From CAIVAT01 sp964455285 (GTDB taxonomy: Bacteria; Bacteroidota; Bacteroidia; Bacteroidales; FEN-979), in contig CAYVVG010000022.1 of NCBI GenBank assembly GCA_964455285.1, positions 1 through 47,861 on the forward strand: 47,861 nucleotides of DNA, read 5' to 3'. The notes under the pieces were generated by a model, which made no database searches, was not told the DNA's origin, and saw only the letters and a program-made list of their open reading frames with translations. Positions 23,230 through 30,952 of this stretch are shown here, piece by piece. The translations under genes and the position numbers were made by a program. Within the stretch, counting starts at the first letter, position 1. Every line of letters begins with the position of its first letter.

Positions 23230-24375
23230 CTATATGCCGGTTGTCTTAAAAAGTCGGTCGAGAAAATAGTAACCCAGTTCCCCGTTACCGGCATTGGTTT
23301 GCATGATGATGATCGCGTTCACCCGGTCGAGCCACTGCTGCAAAGGCTCAGCGGCTGCTTGTTTACCTGTAAAATGGGTTCCGCTATAAACGTCGTGGTC
23401 ATAATACCAGAAGTCGCTGTTTGCGAAGACCTTCCCGATGTACCCTCCTTCGGCCCAGGCAAAGTAGAAACTGTCGCCGATGAACAGGGCGGAGAAGGGC
23501 CGTGCGCCGGCCGGCGCCGTGAAAGTCACCCCGGGGTATGCCAGCGGGGGTGCATCGATCGGGCAGAGCAGGTTGCAGGCCCGCTCCACATCGTTGTCTC
23601 TTCCCTCGGCCTGGTGACTGATTCGCCACCGGGAGATCCTGGCCTGCGGCAGATCATGACCGGTGACGCCGGAGAGGTAGCGGGTCAGGGAATCAAAGGC
23701 AAGAAAGGCGCCGTACTGGCTCCAGTGTATGCCGGTTTTCGGGTAGAGCGGATACCGGCAGGTATCTTTCAGACGGAGGAACCAGGCATTGAAATCGATG
23801 TGGTTCACCCCGCACTCGCCGAGTTTGTCGCGGTACCTTTCATAATTGGTGACGATTCCTTCTCCCCGCCTGTACTTATCCGGAACAAACCCGGGATAAA
23901 AGGTGCCCTTGTCGGGAAGCAGCAGGACGAGGAAGAGGATGCTTTTCTCTTTCCACAACCGGTCCTGGGCATAGCGGAACTGCCTCACGCGCGCATCGAT
24001 GATCCTTTCGCCGATGAAGTCCTTGCCGGCAAACGCGTCGAGGTAACTCTCCTCGAACAGGTATTGATCTTTTCCCATCACCACCTTCTGCGCGTGAATG
24101 ATCCGGAAGAGCGAAAAATCGACCTGGTTGCGCAGCCGGACCAGGTCGTTGTGAAAGCCCGTTCCCCGGTCAAAATGACGGGTGACTGCCGGAAGCCAGC
24201 TGCCGTTAAACAGGCTGTCGGTACTGAAGGCGGGGAAAGGATTCGGCGCCGAGTATCCGTCGAGCCCCCTTGAATGGAAGGGCCGGAACCCTTTCTGGAT
24301 CGCAGGCAGAACCGCCAGCCCGGCAATGACGATCAGGAGGAAACGTTTGAAGGCCGTGCTGCTTTCGCCGGTCAT
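23230..24375 (-). CDS. AlgJ/AlgX-like SGNH O-acetyltransferase component, copy 2
   Basis: A 381-residue paralog of the next gene. A signal anchor (residues 10-26) precedes the SGNH-like domain, with S302 in FIGDSFYFAW and H217 in YPKTGIHWSQYG. ATG 24375 is chosen because a consensus -7 box (TACATTTG) ends 6 bp before it; the longer frame to 24420 would run through the promoter. It is the first gene of a four-gene operon: SGNH, SGNH, MBOAT, GT-C-like. Two different SGNH partners for one MBOAT could mean two acceptor sites or a relay, as proposed for AlgJ with AlgX. Confidence 0.87.
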   Translation of the reverse strand: MTGESSTAFKRFLLIVIAGLAVLPAIQKGFRPFHSRGLDGYSAPNPFPAFSTDSLFNGSWLPAVTRHFDRGTGFHNDLVRLRNQVDFSLFRIIHAQKVVMGKDQYLFEESYLDAFAGKDFIGERIIDARVRQFRYAQDRLWKEKSILFLVLLLPDKGTFYPGFVPDKYRRGEGIVTNYERYRDKLGECGVNHIDFNAWFLRLKDTCRYPLYPKTGIHWSQYGAFLAFDSLTRYLSGVTGHDLPQARISRWRISHQAEGRDNDVERACNLLCPIDAPPLAYPGVTFTAPAGARPFSALFIGDSFYFAWAEGGYIGKVFANSDFWYYDHDVYSGTHFTGKQAAAEPLQQWLDRVNAIIIMQTNAGNGELGYYFLDRLFKTTGI

Positions 24376-24381
24376 GGTGAA

Positions 24382-24389
24382 CAAATGTA
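24382..24389 (-). promoter_or_regulatory. -7 box of the SGNH-SGNH-MBOAT operon, almost leaderless
   Basis: TACATTTG on the minus strand is an exact TAnnTTTG match ending 6 bp before ATG 24375, with a TTT about 19 bp upstream as a possible -33 box. The mRNA should be leaderless or nearly so. A 16-unit tandem repeat begins about 40 bp further upstream. Confidence 0.65.
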
Positions 24390-24430
24390 GGAATATATTC
24401 CGGATCTGAAATGATGACATACCCCACCCC

Positions 24431-24558
24431 GCCCGTCCGCTTATCCGCCCGTCCGCCTGTCCGCTTGTCCGCTTGTCCTCTTATCCACTTGTCCGCTTGT
24501 CCGCTTGTCCGCTTGTCCGCTTGTCCGATTGTCCGCTTGTCCGCTTGTCCGCTTGTCC
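24431..24558. repeat. 8-bp tandem repeat (GCTTGTCC), 16 units
   Basis: Sixteen consecutive 8-bp units fill 128 bp between two divergent genes. Nine are exact GCTTGTCC, and the rest are one- or two-base variants (GCCCGTCC, GCTTATCC, TCTTATCC, GATTGTCC). Exact units concentrate to the right, as expected for slippage growth. The unit has no stop codon in the sulfatase-like frame, so that frame reads through the array without being coding. Confidence 0.95.
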
Positions 24559-24653
24559 CTCACGGCTTCACATACCCTATAAAGTTTTTCCCTGCGTTTG
24601 AAAAACTACCTGTAACTTTACCCCCTCCAAGTCAAGTCGCCCCTGCATGTAAC

Positions 24654-26750
24654 ATGAATGCCGCTCCCTTACCCCGGATCTTGCTCGCCTGCCTTTTGCC
24701 CTTCCTGCTTGTCGTGGTCGCCCCCTTCACCTTTTATTTCGGGAATGTCAACGAGATCGCCTTCAGCCTGGAAGAACTGGCATGGCCCATGATCGGGCTG
24801 TTCGCAGCGTTCTCGGCGCTCCTCTACCTCATCCTGTGGATCTTTCGGAGCAACCGCCTCCTTTCGGCCGTGCTTGCCGGGCTCCTGGCCGGGCTGGCGC
24901 TGGCGGTCTGGATCCAGAGCCAGCTCTTCGCCTGGAAATTCGGGTTGCTCAACGGTCAGAAGATCAACTGGGCCGAATGGAGAACGACCATGTATCTCGA
25001 AGGTGCAGTCTGGATCGTGGTCCTTGCCATGACCCTGCTGTTCTTCCTGTTAAAAACCAGGAAACACGCGACCCTGCTGCTTTCGGGAATCTGCCTGGCC
25101 GGCATCCTTTCGGTGGCCGCCGCCTGGATCTCCGCTCCGCGGAAGACGCCCGCCGCGTTCAGCGAACCTGAATTTGAAGATGTTTTTTTATTCCACCCGG
25201 AAAAGAATGTGCTGGTGATCCTTCTTGACACCTACCAGTCTGACTATTTCGACCTGGTTGCCCGCAAATACCCCGACGATATCCGGGAACTCGACGGGTT
25301 CACCTTTTACAGGAACACCTCCAGCCATTTTCCGACGACCAAGGGAAGCCTGCCGTCGATCCTCACCGGAGCCCTCTATCTCAACGATCAGCCATTCTCC
25401 GACTTCTTCAACGAGGCCAACCGTTCCTTTTACATGGTTGACGCGTACAAGCAACGGGCCTTCCGTTCCCACATGGTGGGTTTGCCGGGCAGTTCGCCGG
25501 GCGTCGTCCCCATGAGCCGGGTGGTAGAGAGACTGGGCACGGATTATGTCCATCCGGTTTACGAATACCTGGATTACGCGCTGTTCCGTGCCCTTCCGGC
25601 CTTTTTCAAACCCTGCATATACAATTCCGGACGGTGGCTTTTCTCCTGTTACCACCGGAAAAATTATCCCCCGGGCCATATCGGAACGGATATCCGGTTC
25701 ACGACACTCTTCCGAAAGGCTGCCCGGGTGACCCGGGAGAAGGGGGTGGAGGGCTCCTTCAAGTTTTTTCATTTCTCGCTTCCGCACGCCCCCTCGATGA
25801 TTGATGAAAAGATGCAGTACAACACGCGCCTGAGCGGAACCGACGGATATCTTCGACAGGCCCGGGGAACCATCCGGATGACCGGCACCCTTCTTTCGAC
25901 GCTGAAAAGACTCGGCATTTACGATAAAACCGAGATCGTCCTGATGTCGGATCACGGAACGATGAACATCCCCCAGGCAGGCGGGCAGGAGGATCCTGCA
26001 GATATACTGAGCCCGGTACCCAATGCTGTGCGCACCTCCTCTCATGCCCTGCTGCTGCACAAACCGGCCGGCTCTTCGGGCAACCTCGTCATCACGGATG
26101 TCCCGATGGTCCTGTCGGACCTTGCGTGGCTGCTGGGCCTCCGGGACCGGTACACCGCGGATCTTTCAAAACGCACCTTCTACTTTTACGATTGGGACGA
26201 CGACTGGAATAACGAGTATATGCCGGATATGACCGAATATGTGATCACCGGGCATGTGTTCGGGAAGTCGAGCTATGCCCCGGGAAAAAACATCTATACC
26301 TCGGGTGGGATCGTCCGGCAGCCGGAGCAGGAACCCTATCCCATCGGAACACCGGTCCTCTTCGAGGCCGGCGGTAAATCCACCCTGTACATGCGCGGCG
26401 GATGGAGCCTGCAGGAACCGGGTTTCCGCTGGACGGTGGGGTCGCGTGCGGGATTATCGTTTCAACTGGAAAAGGATCCAGTGAAAGACATGGTGCTTCA
26501 TCTCCTGGGGTGCGGGTACAATGAACCGGGAAGCAAAGAGATCCAAAAGGCCCGGGTCATCGTGAACGGCACCCGGGTGGCGCAATGGATCCTGTCGGAA
26601 GAGAAGGAATACCTGGCACCGGTCCCGGCCTCCCTGGTGCCCGATGGAAAAATCGATATTATTTTCGAATTCAGCAGTCCAAGGAAGTACCCGGTGGATA
26701 CAAGACCCATTGCCATGCAGGTGCGGAAACTGGTCATCTCGGAAAAATAA
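24654..26750 (+). CDS. Membrane-bound alkaline-phosphatase-superfamily (sulfatase-like) transferase
   Basis: A 698-residue protein. Four or five N-terminal transmembrane helices (about 10-160) precede an extracytoplasmic alkaline-phosphatase/sulfatase-fold domain. That domain has the metal-binding D192 (VILLDTYQSDYF), a probable catalytic threonine at 228 or 229 (HFPTTKGSLPSILTG), H378 (FSLPHAPS) and the SDHG motif at 432-435. This plan matches lipoteichoic acid synthase and phosphoethanolamine transferases, so it may transfer a phospho-group to a surface glycan or lipid. The last 130 residues form a beta-rich domain (GGWSLQEPGFRWTVG). ATG 24654 is chosen because the upstream frame is a tandem repeat. 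It is divergent from the acyltransferase operon. Confidence 0.82.
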   Translation: MNAAPLPRILLACLLPFLLVVVAPFTFYFGNVNEIAFSLEELAWPMIGLFAAFSALLYLILWIFRSNRLLSAVLAGLLAGLALAVWIQSQLFAWKFGLLNGQKINWAEWRTTMYLEGAVWIVVLAMTLLFFLLKTRKHATLLLSGICLAGILSVAAAWISAPRKTPAAFSEPEFEDVFLFHPEKNVLVILLDTYQSDYFDLVARKYPDDIRELDGFTFYRNTSSHFPTTKGSLPSILTGALYLNDQPFSDFFNEANRSFYMVDAYKQRAFRSHMVGLPGSSPGVVPMSRVVERLGTDYVHPVYEYLDYALFRALPAFFKPCIYNSGRWLFSCYHRKNYPPGHIGTDIRFTTLFRKAARVTREKGVEGSFKFFHFSLPHAPSMIDEKMQYNTRLSGTDGYLRQARGTIRMTGTLLSTLKRLGIYDKTEIVLMSDHGTMNIPQAGGQEDPADILSPVPNAVRTSSHALLLHKPAGSSGNLVITDVPMVLSDLAWLLGLRDRYTADLSKRTFYFYDWDDDWNNEYMPDMTEYVITGHVFGKSSYAPGKNIYTSGGIVRQPEQEPYPIGTPVLFEAGGKSTLYMRGGWSLQEPGFRWTVGSRAGLSFQLEKDPVKDMVLHLLGCGYNEPGSKEIQKARVIVNGTRVAQWILSEEKEYLAPVPASLVPDGKIDIIFEFSSPRKYPVDTRPIAMQVRKLVISEK

Positions 26751-26763
26751 CCGTGGAAACGGC

Positions 26764-28533
26764 TCAGGGCCTCCAGCCGTAAAGAAACCTGACCGAAAGG
26801 TCGTCGGCGAAAAGCATCGTCCCGTCGGGATTATCCAGGAAGATCCTTACCACGAGTGAGGAATCGGGCACGTCGGGCAGGATGAATTCGCCCGCGACCC
26901 GGCTCCACGACAAGGGTTCCACGGACTGCGCGGCCAGCGGGATGCTGTCGGTGAAAATCACCGAGTTGTCCCGCGTAACCTCCCACGACAATGCCTCTCC
27001 CCCCTTCAGGCGGCCGGGCGAAAACACCCGGGCTTCGGCGCGGAACCGTTTGGGCCAATGGCCCCCGAATTCGTAAAGAGGCCTTTCGAACAACACCGTC
27101 CGGCGGTCGGCGGCATCGCTGCGTACGCTGTACTGCCCCGACCGGGTGAAGAGGGCTGAAGGGTGGCGACCCGGGAAGATCGCCAGGTTCTCGAAGTCAT
27201 TTTCAAAAGATGCGACGGGCCCGACGGGCGAAAAGATCCCGGCCTTCTCCAGCGCCCTGAGGTAGTGGGACCAATCCCAGGTGGAGCCGTAATAGCAGCG
27301 GTCGTGACGATAGACCACCAGGGTGTATCGCAGGGGAAGATAGACCGTAAGCAGGAGCATAAAAAGAAGGGCCGCCTGAACGGCCACCCGTCTCACCTCC
27401 AGGATCCCTGTTACAGCAAAGCCCAGCGGGATCGCAAAAAGCGGGAGGTATTCGATGAAGGATCGCTGACCGTAGCTGCAGCCGAAATACCACATCGACC
27501 AGGCCCCGCAGATGTACGTGACCGACACGAACACCGCTGCCATCATCCAGGCGTTCGTCTTCTTACGGAAGAGCATCCAGAGGATCGCCGCGACGATGAC
27601 CAGCATCAGCGGGGTGACGGGGATCAGGCCATTGAGCGGGGAGAAAAGCACTTCGGCGATCCGCGGTTGGCGCCAGTGGGTGAAGCCTTCGTTTCCATAG
27701 GAAAAATGGATCCAGCGACCCGACAGGTACCTCCAGTAGATCATCTGCGGCAAAAATGCCAGGAAGAGGCATCCTGCCAGGGCCAGCAGGAACCGGGGTT
27801 TCGCGAGGAGCCGCAGATTCTGCCAGAAGGCCGCGAACCCGCGGGCATTCCAGGCGGGAAGGAGCAGCACGAGCAGGAGGTTCACCGGGCGGATCAGGGT
27901 GATCAGGGCCAGCGCCGCCGACAACAGCAGGAACCACCGGTAATGTCCGGTATCGCGGAAACGGACCAGGGAGACCAGGTACAGCGACACCAGGAAAAAG
28001 GAATATACATGCGACATCATCCCGTCGATCAGCGAGTAATAGAAGAGGTGGGTGCCGGCATACAGCAGCAGCAGGACCAGGTAAACCACGCCAGGCCGGA
28101 AGTACCGGTCGAGGAATTTCTTCAGCAGCCACAACCCTAAGATGAGATACACCACCGCCGCGACCATCATCATCCTCATGTAGAAGATGGAAAAACCTTG
28201 TTCGCTGTCGAATCCGGCCACCCGAGAGATCATTCCGGCGGCCACGAAAAAAGGAGCCTGCATCAGGGCCACGCCGTATGTATATTTGGTGTCGATCCGG
28301 TTGCGGAGCGAGTCGATCGCAAATCCGCCGCCGGTGCGGATGTCGAGATCGGCTGGCATCCGGCGGGCATCGAAATGCCAGAAGAAGGCGGCCGGAAGGT
28401 AGATGTAGTACCCGGCGCGGTCGGACCAGAGTTCATGGCGGTTGCTGAAGGTGGTGGCATCCCGGTGGAAGTACCAGGCCAGCCCCAGTGAAAGGCAAAA
28501 GAGGAGGTAGAAGAACCAGGAGGCGGTTTTCAT
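26764..28533 (-). CDS. GT-C-like polytopic membrane protein with C-terminal module (paralog of 42256-44028)
   Basis: A 589-residue protein with about 11 transmembrane helices (residues 1-405). The first outer loop contains SDRAGYYIYLPAAFFW, with an acidic residue where GT-C enzymes bind lipid-phosphate donors. Shared blocks with the protein at 42256-44028 include LIRPVN, SHVYSFF, FLPQMIYWRYLSG and FSPLNGL, so the two are clear paralogs. The C-terminus carries a beta-rich module from NDFENL to FADDLSV. ATG 28533 is the start; the longer frame encodes palindromic repeats. Function as a glycosyltransferase is inferred from topology and context. Confidence 0.78.
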   Translation of the reverse strand: MKTASWFFYLLFCLSLGLAWYFHRDATTFSNRHELWSDRAGYYIYLPAAFFWHFDARRMPADLDIRTGGGFAIDSLRNRIDTKYTYGVALMQAPFFVAAGMISRVAGFDSEQGFSIFYMRMMMVAAVVYLILGLWLLKKFLDRYFRPGVVYLVLLLLYAGTHLFYYSLIDGMMSHVYSFFLVSLYLVSLVRFRDTGHYRWFLLLSAALALITLIRPVNLLLVLLLPAWNARGFAAFWQNLRLLAKPRFLLALAGCLFLAFLPQMIYWRYLSGRWIHFSYGNEGFTHWRQPRIAEVLFSPLNGLIPVTPLMLVIVAAILWMLFRKKTNAWMMAAVFVSVTYICGAWSMWYFGCSYGQRSFIEYLPLFAIPLGFAVTGILEVRRVAVQAALLFMLLLTVYLPLRYTLVVYRHDRCYYGSTWDWSHYLRALEKAGIFSPVGPVASFENDFENLAIFPGRHPSALFTRSGQYSVRSDAADRRTVLFERPLYEFGGHWPKRFRAEARVFSPGRLKGGEALSWEVTRDNSVIFTDSIPLAAQSVEPLSWSRVAGEFILPDVPDSSLVVRIFLDNPDGTMLFADDLSVRFLYGWRP

Positions 28534-28542
28534 AACGCCGGC

Positions 28543-28644
28543 GTGCTGCCGATCGGACCCCTCCCCGGCCCTCCCCATGGTAACCTGTTCGCCGTGGTGC
28601 TGCCATTCGGACCCCTCCCCGGCCCTCCCCTTGGAGGGGAGGGG
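28543..28644. repeat. Duplicated GC-rich unit ending in a palindrome
   Basis: A 34-bp unit starting GTGCTGCC and ending CGGCCCTCCCC occurs at 28543-28576 and 28597-28630, differing at two bases. The second copy continues into CCCTCCCCT-TGG-AGGGGAGGG, a 9-bp stem. The block separates two genes whose counterparts at 44 kb overlap by 4 bp, so it was probably inserted into a coupled gene pair. Confidence 0.85.
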
Positions 28645-28681
28645 GGACTTTTCTGCTTGTCGTTGAGGTTGCTGTTTCAAG

Positions 28682-29389
28682 TCAATGGTCAATAGGGTGA
28701 TTGTTTGACCCTTTTGGTTTTGGGATAAAATATTCTATGGCCACATCATCCACCCGCATCTCCCCTTCTCCCCGGTACCAGAAGTACGCCTGCAGCACAT
28801 CGCCGGGATGCGGCGCCCGGGGGATCCGGTAGTGGATGCTCACCCGGTTCCATTTCCCGGGAACGAGTCTCTCCTTCCCGAGGTCGATATACATATACTT
28901 GTAATTCACCCCGTTATGGTTGCATGTAGCCACCAGGTAGGCCTTCACGCCCTCTTTCCCGGCAGGAAAATAAACCCACCCCGACGCGAGGATCCAGGCC
29001 GTGTCGGAGGGCTGCAGGTCGGCAAAGCGGATCCACAGTCCGGGGGAAAAGGGAGCCCACGGCTTCAAACGAAGCGCCTGGCGGCCGGAATGTCCCCCGT
29101 CGGACAGGCGGAGGGCCGTATCGGCCGGGTTGCCCGCCTCGAAATCATGGAAAGCCAGCCGGCGGCATTCCCAGCCGGCAGTGTCGGGCAATTGTTCCCG
29201 GTCAGGGAGCCCTTCGCGGGAAGAGTCGCCTTCGCGTATCTGCCCGGCCTTCCATTCGTTCCATCCGATGAAAAGGGCAAGGAGGAGGATGGCGATGAAA
29301 AGGCTGAGGGTACTTTTACCACGAAGGCGCGAAAACGCGGAGGAAGTCTCTGAATTCCTTTCGCGTCCTGGCGCCCTGGTGGTTAACAT
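28682..29389 (-). CDS. Single-helix anchored DFE-IDD module protein
   Basis: A 235-residue protein with one transmembrane helix (LSLFIAILLLALFIGW, about 28-43) and an extracytoplasmic beta-rich module from HDFEAG to MRVDDVAIEYF. The module matches the end of the 447-residue protein at 44025-45368 in several blocks (FSPG, SAWI, GKWNRV, GD-LQAYF). The first 24 residues come from a dispersed repeat, and no normal start codon lies between the repeat and the helix. This may be a 5'-truncated copy of the larger gene that survives as a module-only protein. The true start is uncertain. Confidence 0.65.
   Translation of the reverse strand: MLTTRAPGRERNSETSSAFSRLRGKSTLSLFIAILLLALFIGWNEWKAGQIREGDSSREGLPDREQLPDTAGWECRRLAFHDFEAGNPADTALRLSDGGHSGRQALRLKPWAPFSPGLWIRFADLQPSDTAWILASGWVYFPAGKEGVKAYLVATCNHNGVNYKYMYIDLGKERLVPGKWNRVSIHYRIPRAPHPGDVLQAYFWYRGEGEMRVDDVAIEYFIPKPKGSNNHPIDH
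29314..29386. repeat. Dispersed ACCACCAGG/CGAAGG repeat
   Basis: The stretch reads like the common ACCAC...CCAGGGCGCCAGGACGCGAAAGG and CGCCTTCGTGGT repeats seen between genes in many Bacteroidota genomes. Here it supplies the first codons of the module protein. A shorter relative (CTTTGCGTCTTTGCGG) lies at about 20376-20391, upstream of the GT-C-like gene that ends at 18489. Confidence 0.55.
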
Positions 29390-29463
29390 TGCAAGTCAGA
29401 AGATCCGTTCCCTGCAAATGTATCAACAAATTCGTTCAATCATGCGGTGGGATTTATCCCTTA

Positions 29464-30918
29464 TCAGCGTTTGATGATCTTTTCGGTTACCGACCTCAGA
29501 CCCGACGTGACATGGACCACATACACCCCGGTCGGTTTTTCGGTGAGCGAAAACTCCTGTTTCCGGTCGACCATCATGCTCTTTGATAACACCCGGTCGC
29601 CGAGGACCCCGAAGATCTCCACCTGTACCGGGGCAGAGGTGGCTTCCCCATTCAGTTCAAGGGTGAATTTTCCGGGTGTCGGGTTCGGATAGATCGTGAA
29701 AAATGAGTCGCCCGGATCGTCGTTACCCGGATCCCCGATGCCGGCGATGACCGGCGCCGCGGAAACCGGATGAACGTACGGGTTGCAGAAAGTGGTCGAA
29801 ATGTAGCCATGCAGGTACCCTCCGGCATCGACATCCGTTCCGGGATAGTAGATGATATTGGTACCGGCGATGTGATTCACATTCCCGGTGGAGGTTACCT
29901 GGTAGCTGGTTCCATTGCCCGCGATCAGGAGGGTTTGGGTGGCATCGGCACACTCAGGCCCCCCTGAAATGGTCTTGTCCTGCAACGAACGGACCGCCGG
30001 CGGCACACTGCCATTGCCCAGGTTGCCGGTGAAGGTGCCGAAGGCGGCCAACCCGTGCGCATCGATGGTGTTGGCGCCGGTGTTGGCGGCATTATACACG
30101 GTGAACGGTCCCGGCAGTACGCGGGTGGCGAAAATATCCGCTTCGGTACCTGCCACGTCGGCATTCGTGTACCCGAATGTCGCCTGGCACGAAAATCCGG
30201 TGATCCCCGACTGGGAGATGTTCCAGTAGCGCGAAAGGTAACTGGTTCCTGTCCCCGGGAACTGGGCATCCGCCAGGCTGACGCCTGCGTAACTGCCCGC
30301 GCCGAACGTACCGCCGGTAAAAGCGAGGGTAACGGGCGAGTATTCAGCCACCCCGGCGGCATCTCCCACCGGGAAGATGAAACTGCCGGCCGCGGCGAAC
30401 TCTTTCCGGAGCTCGCCGGTGCCGGTAGCCACGACCATATTGGAGGACGACAGCCCGCCTGCAACGGTGGCGGCGGGTCCCATCGTCAGATGGTTGGAAC
30501 CCAGGGTCACCCGGCCACTGGTGAGCGCAAGCACCCCATTGACCTGTGTGTTACCGTTCACCGTGAGCCCGGTGGCATTATTGAGTGTGAGGTTCCGGAT
30601 GAGATTGGTTCCGCTCACGGCCTGGCTGGCCGTTCCGGAGAAAACGACGGTCCCGCTTCCGATGGAATTGGGGCCGGCGTTACCGTTCACCAGGTTTTTC
30701 TTCAGCACCAGTGTACCCTGGTTGTCAAGGGTCGCTCCGGTGTTCAGCACCAGGTTCTCGGCCGAGTGAAAAACCGAAGCGGCCGTGATCTTCACCGTCG
30801 TGCCGCTGAGAACGGTGACCTGGGCCGTACCGGTCGATCCGGTAAGCAACCAGGCAATCCCGGTTGCCAATCCGGAAAAACCCCACACTTTTATTGAGTG
30901 ATATAGCGTGTTTTTCAT
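29464..30918 (-). CDS. Secreted protein with T9SS type A sorting domain
   Basis: A 484-residue exported protein. The signal peptide (about 1-33) is followed by a beta-strand repeat region rich in N, T and G (LVLNTGATLDNQGTLVLKKN, NLTLNNATGLTVNGNTQVNG). The C-terminus (about residues 405-484) is a type IX sorting domain: YPNPTPGKFTL, a central VEIFGVLGDRV and the final GVYVVHVTSGLRSVTEKIIKR. T9SS would carry it across the outer membrane and attach it to the surface. Its binding target is unknown. The PorP/SprF gene at 37.5 kb supports an active T9SS. Confidence 0.9.
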   Translation of the reverse strand: MKNTLYHSIKVWGFSGLATGIAWLLTGSTGTAQVTVLSGTTVKITAASVFHSAENLVLNTGATLDNQGTLVLKKNLVNGNAGPNSIGSGTVVFSGTASQAVSGTNLIRNLTLNNATGLTVNGNTQVNGVLALTSGRVTLGSNHLTMGPAATVAGGLSSSNMVVATGTGELRKEFAAAGSFIFPVGDAAGVAEYSPVTLAFTGGTFGAGSYAGVSLADAQFPGTGTSYLSRYWNISQSGITGFSCQATFGYTNADVAGTEADIFATRVLPGPFTVYNAANTGANTIDAHGLAAFGTFTGNLGNGSVPPAVRSLQDKTISGGPECADATQTLLIAGNGTSYQVTSTGNVNHIAGTNIIYYPGTDVDAGGYLHGYISTTFCNPYVHPVSAAPVIAGIGDPGNDDPGDSFFTIYPNPTPGKFTLELNGEATSAPVQVEIFGVLGDRVLSKSMMVDRKQEFSLTEKPTGVYVVHVTSGLRSVTEKIIKR

Positions 30919-30952
30919 GTGTCGAAAATTTAAGTGATTGGGTCACACGGTG

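Noticed and set aside
24411..24653. Extended N-terminus of the sulfatase-like protein
   Set aside because: These codons translate an 8-bp tandem repeat and overlap the divergent gene's promoter. A normal signal-anchor start exists at ATG 24654.
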